A DNA stretch of 64,000 bases from assembly GCA_028023455.1 (NCBI GenBank), contig JAQFVV010006200.1:877238-941237 (forward strand). The letters are read 5' to 3'. The position numbers were made by a program, and so were the translations under genes. Of the stretch, positions 26,779-39,171 are shown piece by piece; the first letter of the stretch is position 1, and each line of letters starts with the position of its first letter. The stretch is from Epiperipatus broadwayi (taxonomy: Eukaryota > Onychophora > Udeonychophora > Euonychophora > Peripatidae). Under the pieces are notes generated by a model that was not told the origin of the DNA, ran no database searches, and saw only the letters and a program-made list of their open reading frames with translations.

Positions 26779-27120
26779 ATGGAAAAAGAAAATAACAATG
26801 TAATTGATTATATGGATATAAGAATTTTTAAAAAATTTGGAATGGATGGAATAATTTATATTGATACAACAGTATTTAGAAAGAATACATATTTTGGATT
26901 AACTGATAATTGGTACTCTGATATTGAAAAGCATTGTAAGCTTAATATTGTTAAAAATAAGATTATTAGGGCTATTAAGGTATGTTCAAATGAAATGTTT
27001 TTTAAAAATGAAATAAATAATATTAGGGAGGAATGTATTAAAAATGATTATCCTGAATATATTGTAAAAAGATTGATATCTAATTATAATATTGAAAATA
27101 TAAAAAAAAAATTGAATTGA
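26779..27120 (+). pseudogene. PLE copy 2: C-terminal part of the reverse transcriptase
   Basis: A 113-codon open frame. It reads VIDYMDIRIFKKFGMDGIIY, then TVFRKNTYFGLTDNWYSD, then a basic helix ending KVCSN, then ECIKNDYPEYIVKRLISNY. These correspond to the PLE pattern FLDVxIxR..., VYRKPTxTGxYLNxxSxxP, ...RAxxICS..., ...NGYPxxxIxxxI near the C-terminus of the RT, after the catalytic YxDD. Catalytic motifs are absent: the sequence starts about 60 bp after the left inverted arm, so the element lost its 5' two-thirds. It overlaps the endonuclease frame by 4 bp in another phase, which suggests one frameshift in an originally fused RT-endonuclease protein. Confidence 0.75.
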
Positions 27121-27611
27121 ATAAAAATTGGGAAAATAAGAAAATAATTTATATAGGATTTTGTGTATCAAAGTATGTATTTTTTAAAATTAAGAAATTT
27201 TTTAGGTATTTTAATAGGAGATATAATACATTAATTTGCCTGGTTTATAAAAGAAAACAATGTTTGGGTGACTTAATAAATGATTATGATAAGATTGATA
27301 ATTTAGAATGTATGAATTCGGTATATATAATTAAATGTATGGATTGTTATAAAAGTAATGTAAATATGACTTATATAGGAACAAGTAAAAATAAATTAAA
27401 GACTAGATTAAGGCAGCATTTATATGATAAAAAATCTGCTATATATATTCATAAAAAGGAATTTAAACATGAAAATTTTGATATAAGGCCATTGGAATGT
27501 GTTAAAAAATTTAAAGAGAGAATAAAAAAAGAGGAAGCATATATTGATCAGTATAAACCAGTATTAAATAGAATGTTAATAAATAAAGATAAAAAAAATA
27601 AGATAATATAG
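27117..27611 (+). CDS. PLE copy 2: GIY-YIG endonuclease domain
   Basis: A 164-codon intact frame. Residues 69-74 (VYIIKC) and 85-88 (TYIG) are the two GIY-YIG strands. Cys74 and Cys77 form the C-x2-C of the PLE zinc-binding insertion, with His112 and His118 as likely partners. Arg97 and His101 lie on the expected helix. Glu139/140 fills the metal-binding acid position, and Asn151 follows in PVLNRM. In PLEs this domain nicks target DNA for reverse transcription. All key positions are kept and there is no internal stop, although the RT is truncated. Expression is unknown; as a stand-alone product it would lack the RT. Confidence 0.75.
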   Translation: MNKNWENKKIIYIGFCVSKYVFFKIKKFFRYFNRRYNTLICLVYKRKQCLGDLINDYDKIDNLECMNSVYIIKCMDCYKSNVNMTYIGTSKNKLKTRLRQHLYDKKSAIYIHKKEFKHENFDIRPLECVKKFKERIKKEEAYIDQYKPVLNRMLINKDKKNKII

Positions 27612-27886
27612 GAATAAAAAGGGTATTAAAAGGGAATGTTAATGGGTAAAGATTTAGAGAATAGATAATAAAATTATATAAGAAGAGTATTAAATTATAA
27701 AGGTATTTTAAAAGAAATAGTTAAATATAGGGAAGGAGGTAAATAATTATATTTGTAGATGTAATAATATTGTGGTTTTATTTGAATATTATATATATTT
27801 GTGATGTATTAATATTTTATTTATTTGTGTTATTATTTTGGTTTTTTATTTTTTATTTATTTATTTTTATTTTTTGTTTAAGGAAA
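27560..27886 (+). other. Cytosine-free run of 327 nt
   Basis: From the end of the endonuclease frame to just inside the right arm the plus strand contains no C at all, going from A/G-rich to T/G-rich. Read line by line, the last C before it is 27559 and the next is 27887. It is probably the PLE 3' UTR. Confidence 0.9.
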
Positions 27887-27999
27887 CTTGATAATGACTA
27901 CAGAATGTAGTTGAAACGTTGTATGGAGTAAAAATAAAAGTATAGTTTGAATAAACAAGTTTTAAATAGAAAAGAAGGAATGTTGATTTTATATATTTA
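27876..27999 (+). repeat. Right inverted arm of PLE copy 2, with hammerhead-like motif
   Basis: Carries TTGATAATGACTAC, loop AGAAT, GTAGTTGAAACGTTG (27888-27920). The 6-bp stem and GAAAC are kept; the CUGAUGA box is degenerate. The arm ends AAGAAGGAATGTTGATTTTA, similar to the end of PLE copy 1. Confidence 0.75.
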
Positions 28000-28059
28000 C
28001 TATCATGGAGCTATAATTTAAAAAGAAAAAGAAGAAGTGAAAAGCTGTGTATATAATTA

Positions 28060-28275
28060 TAAAACTTTATAATAAATAAATATGTTACATGTGTAATGAT
28101 AAATAATATTTTATTAGTGAATACAGATAATGTCATGTGAAATTTACCTCTAACTGCCATGTTAAATAACTTTTTACACTAAGAAAGTGGACATTACATT
28201 TATTCAATCTTAAAATATTATTTATCATTACATATATAAAACATGTATTTATTTATTATAGAGTTTTAGAAGTGA
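28060..28275. repeat. Nested fold-back element
   Basis: Arms at about 28060-28122 and 28203-28275 are inverted copies (AATAAATAAATATG ... GTAATGATAAATAATATTTT). It interrupts the right outer arm of PLE copy 2. Its loop contains CTAACTGCCATGTTAAATAA, similar to 28430-28450 in inverse orientation. Confidence 0.6.
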
Positions 28276-28568
28276 ATAAAATATCTCTATAAACTTAAAA
28301 TCAGTTTTTTTAAAAGTCAATTTACATTAAAATATATAGACTAATTTAGGTTTTCTCTCTGGTTTTTATTGTTCTGGATAATTCTAAATAAAAAGGTCTA
28401 AAATAAGGTAAGAATTGGTCCATTTTTTTCGTTATTGAACATGGCAGTTAGAAGGCAAATAAATTATTATTTAAAATAGACTTGGTAAATTTCATTTGCC
28501 ATTATATTTATTCAATATATATTAAATTGCTAAAACTATTAATATATGAAATATCTGAATTTAGTTCA

Positions 28569-28803
28569 GGCCCATATAGCTATTTCAGTTGGAGAGCTGA
28601 ATTTAAAACCATTTAGATGTCTAAAAGTTTCAGATCTTCTTCTTAATAGTTAAGTATTAGATAAATGCTTGGTTAGAATTGGTATTTTTGAATTTGATGT
28701 CCTAGCTCCTCACTGAAGAGAGCCATAGCTCAAAACCGGCCTTGGGATAGGGACAATCATAGATAAAGATTTGATGCTTTCTCTTTTAGCATTTATCATA
28801 AAA
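28569..28803 (+). mobile_element. 420-bp ribozyme repeat, decayed copy
   Basis: Aligns with the 3' half of the copy at 62.5-62.76 kb: CCCATATAGCTATTTCAGTT ... TTAGCATTTATCATAAA. The hammerhead position (28713-28739) keeps CTGAAGA and a perfect GAGC/GCTC stem II (28720-28723 with 28728-28731), but GAAA is AAAA and the last U of the cleavage triplet is C. It should be inactive. Confidence 0.65.
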
Positions 28804-29739
28804 ATAAATAAATAATAATAATAAGTATTATTATTATTATTATTAAAAAATAAGCTTGTTTAGAAATATTTGCTCTTTATTATATATATATAAGTTTAAA
28901 AATATTTAGAAGTCACTTTGCTAAATTATTATTATTAAGATCCTTAGATAATATATACGTTAGTGCTGTACTGAGGATAAATAAATTTCAATATTAAATT
29001 AAATTATATTTCGAATGAAAATCAAAGACCAGGAAATCAATATTGTGAAATGATTCTTAGAATAAGTAAATTAATAAAAATTCAATTATACGATTTTTTT
29101 AAAAAAAAAAAAAAGTAAAAGTAACAAAATAGAATCTTGAATAGAACAATTGACCAAAGATGGTTCAGAGAATTAAATAATTCAGATGAACAAACACATA
29201 CAAAAATTTATAAAACAACATATAATTATCGAATATCACTATCACATTCTGAATGAAATACTAACAATATGAGCATAAGTAAATAAATAAATTTCTTGCT
29301 AAGTTTAGTGCATTAATGGACTCTCGACTTCAATGTCCAGGGATTGTCACAAATTTATTAAAATAACATTCTAATCATGTAAATTAAATTCTTTTATTAC
29401 ACTATATAATATAGACTATATTAATAACGATTCCTTTATTATATATAATACATGTTTAGGTATTTTATAAATGTTTTAACTTTACGTATGCATGTATGTA
29501 TGAATGTTCAGAAAAATTATTTCATCTAGGCATCAAAATCCTATGACTAAGTAATCATCAATGGTAGTTTTCCCATTGCCTAACATCTTCACAACATAAT
29601 ATATTTTAGCATCTCAATTTTAGAGTTAGGTCACCAGTTGTAATAAAATCCCCTTCACACAAACACCCACAAACACCATTAAGATACTTAGCTTTTTTTG
29701 AGAAACAAACTAAACATTTTTTTAAATACTCCTCACATG

Positions 29740-29790
29740 TAGCTATTTCGATCGAATGCTCCATTTCATCACCAGATGATTCCCAAAGTC
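29740..29790 (-). repeat. Hammerhead-like terminal motif, decayed
   Basis: The minus strand reads GGTGATGAAATGGAGCATTC, then GATCGAAATAGC. It has the PLE pattern of GATGA, hairpin, GAAA, but neither the core nor stem II is intact. Confidence 0.3.
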
Positions 29791-29943
29791 ATATGAATGA
29801 ACAGATTAGAGTTTATATAAAACTAAATATTAAAATTCACAAATAAAAATAGATCATTTATTGTTTTACTTTTAAAATATGAAGTCAGAAGAGGTGCATC
29901 AAATGGCAGGATATATTCTCTTAAAACAGGGCATTGTAACCCT

Positions 29944-30036
29944 AATTATGAAAACAGGCAAAACTCTCCATACAGTAGTGCCACTCAGTTATGAGCAAGC
30001 ATAAGAAATGGTGATCATGTGATGTTTAGTGGTTTA
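29944..30036 (+). repeat. Family 2 repeat, internally deleted copy
   Basis: Same ends as 21491-21686 (ACAGTAGTGCCACTCAG and ATGGTGATCATGTGATG), but the hammerhead-bearing centre of about 105 bp is missing. GGTTTAACCCTAATTATG at its right edge repeats the CCTAATTATGAAAACAGG region at its left, suggesting a target duplication around CCTAATTATG. Confidence 0.65.
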
Positions 30037-31820
30037 ACCCTAATTATGCAAAGTTATTATTATTGTTACATTTTTAAATGTGATATATTTTTTAAAATAA
30101 TTTGAAAAATTACTTATGAATAATGACCAAAATATTATAAAGGTACTATATATGAGTGTTAAATAAATTAGAAGAGTGAAAATATAAAGGTGCCAAAATA
30201 AAACAATGAACAAGTTTTTACTAATAAATTTATAACTAAATGAAATGTTTAAGATTTTATAAATATAAAAAAATATAATTAGTAAAATGTACCATTTTAT
30301 TTTAGATTAAAAAAAAAATTATTTGAATCTCATTTCATCTTATTTGTATAATTTTCAGTTAATTTTAAAAAGAAAAATTGGAAAGAAAAAGAAAGCAGTT
30401 TATTAAAAGAAAGTTTCCCTATTTATGAACTCAGAGTAATCGCTACTACAAAGTAATATTTTAATTCTGATAAAAATATAAAGTTTCAAATAATATGCAC
30501 TATAAAAAAATTTCAAACTTATTGCAATTTATAATATAATTATAAATATTGAAATCCTAAATAAACTATTATTATAACTAAAGCACCGAACATTTTTAAA
30601 TATATGGTATTCTTAAAGGCATTTAAGTGAAATTTAGATTATAAAGGGTATTTATTAGCTTTTCCTTATATAGTTGCTTTATTGAAATAAAAAAAAAAGA
30701 TTCTATAGGTAATATAATTTAAATTATATATAGTATTATAATTTCAGTATCATGATTCGTACATGTGTAATTAGTTTTGATGAAAGATTATTAATTAATT
30801 ATTATTTGACCATAATTTAAATATAATAGATTATATGTTTTATTAATCTCTAAAGTCGTCTATGCTGTCACTATTAAAGACCATAAGGTATCTAAAGAGT
30901 AAGTTAAATGATTATGAGGTTTGAAATATTTGATAAGAATTACCTGTGTTTATCAATATTGTATGTTAAAGACTGTAAGAAAATTTATATAATTAATTAC
31001 TTTTGTGGCAATAAGACACACATAAATAATATTATTGTTTAGTGAAGGAAAGTTTCTAGCAACATGTGGCATAATATTTTATTAATAAATGTTAGCACAG
31101 ATAAGCATCTTATTCAATAAAAATTTCTTTTTAAGTGAATTACTTCAATTCAAAAATGCACTTATATTTATGAAAATGATTTAACCCAAATTTGAGCATA
31201 TCATTACGAATATTACTGTCTTTGTACAAGTGTTGCTAGTGGAAAGAAAGATCATTTTCGACATTAAAAATTATAAAAAGATTGACTGGTTTTATCAGTG
31301 ATAGCTAAGTGTTGATGATATTGGATCTAAATTTAGTTCTGTAAAAGCTTGGAAAGTAAATTTATAATTATGTAATAGTAATTTTTTTTCATTGCTATAT
31401 TTAATAAAACATTAAAATGTATATAAAATCATGTAGAATTTGTTTTATTTGGGTGAGGGCACCAAAGATTGTTTTGCATAAGGGTGCTGATGACCCTTCC
31501 TCTGGTCCTGCATCTAATAATAATCAGAAATCAATATCTAGTTATTCTTAACTAGAGACTAATAGTCATAAGTTAATTGGGATGACCAGATAAATGTTAA
31601 TGCATTAAACCTTAAACAAAAGCAGAACTACAAAACACTTATAACAATTAATCTCATACTTTGATTTTATATTTAATTTTTTCTATATCATTAACAAGAA
31701 TTTGGATTTATGGTCAATGATAAAATATATTATCATCTGTATTATTAACATTAATTACCTCCATACATTCTATTGTAAATCCATCTATTATAAGAATAAA
31801 TAATCAATAGTTACTAAATG
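30037..31820. other. AT-rich spacer
   Basis: No gene recognised. A more complex patch at 31440-31520 (GGGTGAGGGCACCAAAGA ...) is unassigned. Confidence 0.5.
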
Positions 31821-31829
31821 GTAATGTAA

Positions 31830-31880
31830 CAATCTATTACCAGATTAGTTTTGGGCTAGTGATCTTCTTCAGTGAAAAGC
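31830..31880 (-). repeat. Hammerhead-like motif, decayed
   Basis: The minus strand reads CTGAAGA (complement of 31866-31872), GATCACTAGCCC, AAAACTAATC. It is closely related to the family 2 motif TGATGA, GGTCACAAGCC, GAAACTAGTC, with GAAA and GUC both mutated. Confidence 0.4.
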
Positions 31881-32369
31881 AAAGAATTTTCTCAATGCAT
31901 ATAGCAGCTTTATTTCTTTTGTGCAATCCAATCTATTAACTCAAGATTCAAAAAATATCCTGATTCAATCCAAGTCAGCTTGTTTTTATAATAACATGAT
32001 GCTTATTTGAATCAGTGATAATTTAATGTTATCTGCAGATACTTTTGTTTGGCAATAATATATTAAATAATGCACCACATAACTTTATTTCTATATTTTT
32101 GACAACTGTATTAGAAACAGTAGTTTATTTTAACTCCAGAAGCATATATTAGCACTTTATATAACATTTAAATTTCTAAATTAATTTCTGGCTAATGGCT
32201 ACGTCATGCATTTAGCAATGTACTACAACTGAATGAATAACTATCTTAAAGTTTCTAAGAAAATATATTTTACTACATTGTACAAATTGTTCAGCAGTAT
32301 CTTTTATAACTTTGATGATGTACCATCCATAAATATGTATTATATAAATAAATAAGTGAATGATTTTGT

Positions 32370-32465
32370 TGCTCAGGAATTCATAAGTTTGAATACTGGA
32401 AGAGGCAAAGCTGGATCCATGGAACTTAAACTTCATAGTCTTCCATTTTCCCACTGCATGAAACC
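32370..32465 (-). mobile_element. SINE family B, decayed copy
   Basis: The minus strand has TTTCATGCAGTGGGAAAATG, AGTTCCATGGATCC and CAGTATTCAAACTTATGAAT. It aligns with the copies at 33905-33990 and 55150-55265 around the box A-like CATGCAGTGG. Confidence 0.4.
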
Positions 32466-33520
32466 ACATGGAACATAATATATTAAAATATTTCTTTATA
32501 ATGTAACTTCATTCTTTATCTCAAAATAGTTCCTTTAAGATTTTTATGTACTGTACAAAATTCTAGAATCATTTGTGTTGAAATAATAATAGAAAATTAT
32601 ATCCAAAAATGATAAAGCATTCATTTCACAGACAATATATATAATGGATCCAGGGATACCTTCTATTATTTTGTAATAGATTCACAATCCACAAATCTAA
32701 ATTAAAATAATGTTTTGTTTTTTAGTTTCATCTTTCATTTGATAAAGTATTAATAATCATAACAAAAAATATTTAAAAATCTTTCCAGACTTTCAAAAAA
32801 GAGTAGAACTGTTCTCAGTTTTAAAAGTATTATAACAAATATATGAATATATTTATATCAATAATAATGATTTTACTGAAGTATGTATATATCAAATAAT
32901 TAAATAATAAAATTACATTAAATTTTCAATATAGATGTGTTTGTTAAAAGGTTGCTACCACTAATTCTTAAGAATTATATTGAGATTAAAATTTGATCTT
33001 AGTACTCAATTTGTTTTTGATAATGTTAGCAAGCATGTCAATAAAACAAATCTTAAAATAACAGCTTATGAGGCAGAAAATGAGCTTAAATATTATTATA
33101 TTTAAATTTACAAGTGTCAAACTTTCTATATTCACAACTTTGACATTAGGCATTTCAGATAAATACTTTAATGATTATTACTAATTATTTATTAAATTAA
33201 AGATTATCCCTGCCCCAGATATACATTTTAAACCCCAGTTAAAGTTTAATATATATCAGAGAAAATGTAAATATATAAACAGAATATACAATATAATAAG
33301 AAAAACTTTGAACTATTTATTTCTAATAAGAATATTTTTCAAAGATTTTTCATAATAAAAAACATTCAGTAAAATATTTCCAACAATTCACTTTCTTAAC
33401 AATTGGATTAAAAACATTAAATTATAGCTAATAAGTAGATGAGAATGGGAGTGATGTTGTTATGGTAAATGTTAATGAATATCACAATATCTGAATTAAT
33501 TAATTTTTGCTCTGTCTTCT

Positions 33521-33600
33521 TAATGCAGTGGTAAATTGGTGGATTCTGGAACTCAAGGTCCATGGAGCACACTTTCATCTCTCTTATCTAAAAATAGGTC
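33521..33600 (+). mobile_element. SINE family B, decayed copy
   Basis: TAATGCAGTGGTAAATTGGT (box A-like) followed by ACTCAAGGTCCATGG (box B position) and an A/T-rich tail. No target duplication is evident. Confidence 0.4.
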
Positions 33601-33904
33601 ATTTGATTATAATTATTATCATCATAATCAAAAATGATATTACTTATTGATATTATTTATTGAATTTTCTACAGAATTCATTCACATTTACAATATAGCT
33701 CCAAACCTCAAGATGCTAAAGCAAAGTTACTTAAGAAGGTATTAAGTTATGGATCACTGTTCAACGATAATCAAACTGTATTGCATATTGTTGTCTACTT
33801 ATTTCAAATTGATTTTGAATAGAAACAAACAAAGTATCACATATATGAATGTGCTTTATAAAAAAAATAATCAAATGTTTTATTATTTGAGAGTTCATAA
33901 GAAG

Positions 33905-33995
33905 TTTGAACATCTGAAGTGACAAGGTAGGACCACATTTCTTGAGTTTTAAAATCTGCAACACTACCACATCATCAAATGACAGAGGGCTGTGC
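33905..33995 (-). mobile_element. SINE family B, decayed copy
   Basis: The minus strand reads TGATGATGTGGTAGTGTTGC, CTCAAGAAATGTGG and GTTCAAACTTCTTATGAACT, in the same order as the other family B copies. The 78-codon minus frame here is incidental. Confidence 0.4.
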
Positions 33996-34089
33996 ATATT
34001 ATCAATAATGGATATGAGACTTGAATGTTTTAGTAAAACAGTAACACAAAAACTTCAGACCACTTAAAGAATTATAAAGAGAAAGATAT

Positions 34090-34430
34090 TGTAAAAGATA
34101 TTAAGAGATCAAAATGAAAATATATGAGTAAGAAACCAAATAACTATTACTGATTTCATTGAAAGAATTAAGAAATCTTAAAGAAATTGGAATGCACATT
34201 TTGATAAAAAAAAACATGACAATAAATGAACAACTGAAGTAATAAACTAAATCTTAAGAGATTGTAAAAGACCTAGATGCAGACCATTATGGGATGGTTG
34301 AATAACATTACGAACATGGTGCAATGATATAAAAAAGGAAACTGTGATTTGAAGGAACTGGATTAAACTTGAAGAGACATTCATTTTGAAAAGGATTTGA
34401 TCATGATTAAAGTGATGATGATAAAACAAA
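34090..34430 (+). pseudogene. RTE-like retrotransposon 3' end relic
   Basis: Plus-strand fragments resemble the tail of RTE ORF2. IKRSKWKYMSKK (about 34102-34137) sits at the KWxWAGHIAR position. In another frame RPRCRPLWDG, a stop, ITLRTWCNDIKKE, a stop, RNWIKLEETF (34270-34385) sits at the RGRPxTRWxDDI ... WxxxAQDRxxWxxLEEAF position. Stops and frameshifts are frequent. It reads as the same superfamily as the relics at 8.3 and 50.3 kb. Confidence 0.45.
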
Positions 34431-37400
34431 TTAATAACTTAAATACTATATTAATTGAATAATATTGTTGAGAGCAAAAATATTGTGAATGCTGGCAGAC
34501 TAACATCAATTGATAAAAAAAAATTCAAAATGTATATACACCTGAATACGTCTCTTAGTAAGTGCAACCATTTAGACTTTTCGAATAATAACCATTATGA
34601 TAGTTGAATGCTGGCAGACCCATGTTAATTAATATATTGTATATATGTATTTGTGATATTCTCTAAATATGTCTTTGTGTGTGCAGCCTTAAATTTAACT
34701 TTTCTAATAATTATCATTATGGCAGTTTCAGGATTTGCAGTATTAAACGTATTAACTTCTTTTAAAAAAAGGAAGTATTTTATTGTTTTGTTTATCTGTA
34801 AGTTTTGTAATTTATAAGCCAAATGATTTTGACTAAGAAAGAGTTTAAGAATGATTTGTAGACTAAACTTCTACAACTAGATCAAGGTTTTGTCAGTTCA
34901 AATTACTAAGTTGTCTATAATTAGTAAGTCAATTCAGAATATTTACTTACATCTTTGAAAATTATTTGAACATTCCAACAAATATATAAAATTCTGGTTT
35001 TTAAATAAATTATTATGGTTTATTTACGAAAAAAAAAGTATTATATTGAAATAAGTATATTAAGTGAAAAAAAATCACTAATATTTTTTGTGTATGTATT
35101 AATAATTTTTATATATTATCATATATGGCGATTAAAAATATTATAGTGTTGTATATAAATCAAACAATTTAAGTTAATTTAATGCTTAATAAGAATTTCA
35201 GAATCTTATTCCTGACAAAATAAAATAAAAATTCAATTCTAGGTTCCTGATTCTATAAGGAACTGTTCTCAATCAAGTAAAAGATCTATGCTCTCAATAA
35301 TAAAAACCAGTAATTATTAACTGATTTTCTTTCTAATTTAAATTAATTATCTATTAAAAGCAATTTTCCTCTGATTAATATTTTTATTTCATAGTTTGAT
35401 TAATAATAATCTGGAAACACATTGGCATGACTAATCTTTGAAAAGCTTTTTTGACAAGCATTTCTGCTGGGAGAATCTTTTATGAATTAGAAGCCAAATT
35501 CAAAGAGATATTGTGGTAGATTGTCATTCTATCCGAAGGTGTAGGAGAATATCACAGTAATACTCAGAACTTAATAATTACGGCTTGAAGATATAATTTA
35601 ATAATCATGATATTGCAAAAAGATATGAATATCATACTACTTCCATATTTATTGCAAGAAAACTTATGAATAAAATGCTAAATAAGTATAATAGAAAAAT
35701 GTTTTTGAGGAAATAAATTTCTGATGGAAAAGCAATTGTCACTGGGGGAAATGTCTTTTTGTCTAGTAGACATGAAAATTATAATAGTTATTAAAACCAT
35801 CAAAATTTTGATTAAAGAAAGCTTGTAAGAAATGAAAAATATGGAAGAAGTTAATATCTATTCAAATATAATCCTAGCACATTTTCTTTGCTAGCCATAG
35901 TATTATCAAAAGTTTTCAGGTGTATCATACACTGATTTTTTAAAATCTTTTTAGTATTCATGAAAATTAGAGTTAATAAAACACTATAAACAATTCTGAT
36001 ATTTATTTTTCAAGATCTGTCACCATATGTGAAATAAAAATACCACAATGTTTGAGGCATGAATATAAAAATTCTGGATACAAAGAAACCTAAAAACTTT
36101 GGGTTATAATGCTACTTTGGCAATGAATATACATTAAAAATAATGATGAGCTGATTTTCACAAGAATATTGTGAATAATATATGTCAAAATTCCAGAATG
36201 TTATAGCAATATAATAATTAAACAAAAGTATATACCAATTGTAATAGTTGACAAAAAAAATTATAGCTCTTTCTCTCTACTACTATTCTAGCACCATCTA
36301 TTTTAAGCTTTGGTATTCAATGCTTACTAGATGACAGATGCAATTTATTAACCTCATTTTCAGAGTAATATTGGGCTTTTCCTTTATCAAAAAGACTTGG
36401 AAAATAAGCTAGAAGCAAATGTCAAAGAACTTTAGCCCCCCCCCTTTATTATTAAGCTAATAGCCTGAGTTTTTAAAAATGCTAAGATTTTAAACTCTTA
36501 TGCAATTATTTAGATCTGAAATCAATTCTGTGACCGTATATTTTAAAAAGCTCCCTGGAAATGCATAAGCCAGAAAAATATCTGGGAATGGAGATTAATA
36601 AACCATCTGAGTAACCATGAATTAAGTAAGTTAATAATAAATGGTGGTAGAATAGTAGAGAGATAGTAAGCTGAAAGAAGAGATGTTGTATTAGTTAAAG
36701 TAAAATTAAAGTTATTGTTAATCTATAGAGATGCTTCATTTTAAACACATTCATGAGTCATTTTTGCTTATTTTTTCATATTGTATTTTTCAACAAAAAA
36801 AAACTTATTCTTAATCAAATCTCTATGTTTTTCATAAATTTAATTAAAAATGCAAGCACAAAAGATGGAAGCAACCTTAAAAATAAAATATCCACTTAGC
36901 AAATAAAAAAGCAAAATTATTGTCAACACAAATAATTCAATATCAGGTTTCAATCTAAAAAAATTTATTATTCTTAATTAATTATTAAGTTTTTGATCAA
37001 TTTGTTTAAAATCTCATTTTCTAAAAATGAAAATAATCAAAGTATTAAACATAAACTTTCCAATTAAAAAAAAGGACAGTAATAAAATTATTATCAATAA
37101 GTTTTTCCTGTTGCCATCACAAAAATATTTAGTTGGCCAATTTTCTCCTAAAACCATATATATTTAAACAAAACATTGTATGCTTATTAAGAAATAAGTA
37201 TTTAACAATACAATGTCAACAAATGTTTAAATTGCTCAACTGTGCTCAATTGATTACTAATTGCTGCTAACAAGTAGGAATAAAGTAAATTCCTAATCTA
37301 CTAAATAATCACCATTAAAATTACTGATGAATAGTCATTGGAAATATTTGCCATTGAGAAATATAAGTGGACTTTTAACACTGAAACCATTTCAGTCCAA

Positions 37401-38635
37401 TTGTAGCACCGATGTGATTTTTATGTGAAAACCACAAATTTCAGTTCTAAAGTTGGAAAATAAACTATGTATGAATGTAGCTGGAAAACATGGTTTAGAT
37501 AGCCATAATAAGAATGAAAAATGATTAATAGATTTATGATTTGCAAACAAATGTGTTCAATAACTACAATGCAAATTATACCATTGTATATGTTCAGAAA
37601 AACTACTTTAATAAAATTAACTACAAGCATCCGAAAATGGACATTTTCATTGTCTCTAAAAGGTTTCCTGATGCATACTGTAGATCACATTACCACATTT
37701 GATAGCAGATAAATGAAAAATGAAAAAAAAGTCAGTTGTAAGTTTCAGTTTAAATATGTTTATTGTGATCATAGAACCTGAAAACTATTTTTAAAAAATA
37801 AAGAAAAACTAAATGTGTAATGGATTGTAGGAAGAAAAATTAAAACTGATGTTATGAGGTTTGCAGTTATGCATATGAAAATACTAGAATAAAAAGAAGA
37901 GTCTTCTGATTCACAATCATCATTATAGAAATTGCAGCAAAAAGATTAAACAAGGTAAGAGTGATGAACAATAATAAAGCTTATTGCATGTGTTTACCAA
38001 CAGGCAAGGGGAATTGTCTAACAAATCTTTATTCTTTTTCTAATGAATTAGACTTCCTTATAATATGACAAAAGGCAACCAATTCAATATCATCCTTTAT
38101 ATTGCAAGAGAAAATTCAAGTCTAATCTAAATCACATATCTACTTAATGATAGTCTGAAGGTTTATGTTGCATGATTTCCATCATCTTAAGAAGAGAAAA
38201 AAATAATATCACTCAAAACATCGTGCTCAACATTAATCTGTGCCTTATTACCAACAATTCAATGTATTTAAAAAGATATTAATAAATTTTGAATTTTTCT
38301 ACAATATTTAAAAATCCAACTAGATGATGAAAATAATCCAACATATAGCAACAAGTAATCCTCTTCACCATTGCACATTTTTTACTTCTATCTAATCACA
38401 TGAAAGATCATAGTTTAAATAGTTTAATCATTATTTTATTTAAAAGGTGCATACTTCTAAAAAACTTTCCCAGGATTTTCATTACATATCTACTTGGAGT
38501 TAGTTTGTGATGAATCTATTGATTGTTAAATCCTCTCATGTTTACGAATGATTTAAGTATGCTGAAACTGTTGGTGATTTCTAAGTTTTACCTTTAATTT
38601 TATAAACAGCTTCTAAATACTACACCATATTTTTT
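34431..38635. other. AT-rich spacer
   Basis: No confident feature. Near 36560-36600 one frame reads LEMHKPEKYLGMEINKP, which recalls the KYLG block of non-LTR reverse transcriptases but stands alone. A C9 run lies near 36436. Confidence 0.45.
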
Positions 38636-38648
38636 GTCTTCTTTATAT

Positions 38649-38750
38649 ATATATATTTTAATAGATCGGCCAGGACACGAACTCGCAACCTGGGCAACTG
38701 CCTGCAAGTGCAAGGCAGTCACGCTGACTTCTCGACCACCAATGCAAGAT
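38649..38750 (-). mobile_element. tRNA-derived SINE, family A, copy 4
   Basis: The minus strand reads CATTGGTGGTCGAGAAGTCA (box A region), then GGTTGCGAGTTCGTGTCC (box B region) and a TATATA tail. It is flanked by a perfect 13-bp target duplication, gtcttctttatat, at 38636-38648 and 38751-38763. This is the least diverged-looking tRNA-like body in the window. Confidence 0.85.
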
Positions 38751-39036
38751 GTCTTCTTTATATTTAACTACAAATCTTTCTTTTTATTCAAGTATATTTA
38801 CAATATGAAATATAAAGAAATTTCTGCATAATAATCTAAGTAAATTTGTCAGATATAATCTAACCAAGACAACAATCAATTAAAACTGTGTTAGCTGAAT
38901 ACCATGCAATCTAGCAAATAAAAATAGAACCGATCAGAGCTACATAAAAATTTCAATTCAACATTTACATTTGAATGTATACGGAAATCTTTAATTTAAT
39001 ATATGCATATATTGAACCATATATATGTATATGTCA

Positions 39037-39171
<135 letters not shown>

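Larger units (their letters stand above)
26355..28490 (+). mobile_element. PLE copy 2 in a large imperfect inverted repeat
   Basis: The flanks are inverted copies of one another. The inner arms (26577-26699 and 27876-27999) are highly similar. The outer parts (about 26355-26576 and 28261-28490) also align in inverse orientation, for example CATATTCAATAAC on the left against CATGTTCAATAAC on the right. The right arm is interrupted by a second small hairpin (28060-28275). Between the arms lie the PLE frames. Inverted or mixed terminal repeats are known for PLEs, so this is most simply one inserted PLE with a 5'-end inverted copy. Confidence 0.65.

Noticed and set aside
36555-36610. KPEKYLGMEI as a reverse transcriptase piece
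   Set aside because: Only one short block, with no neighbouring motif in any frame.
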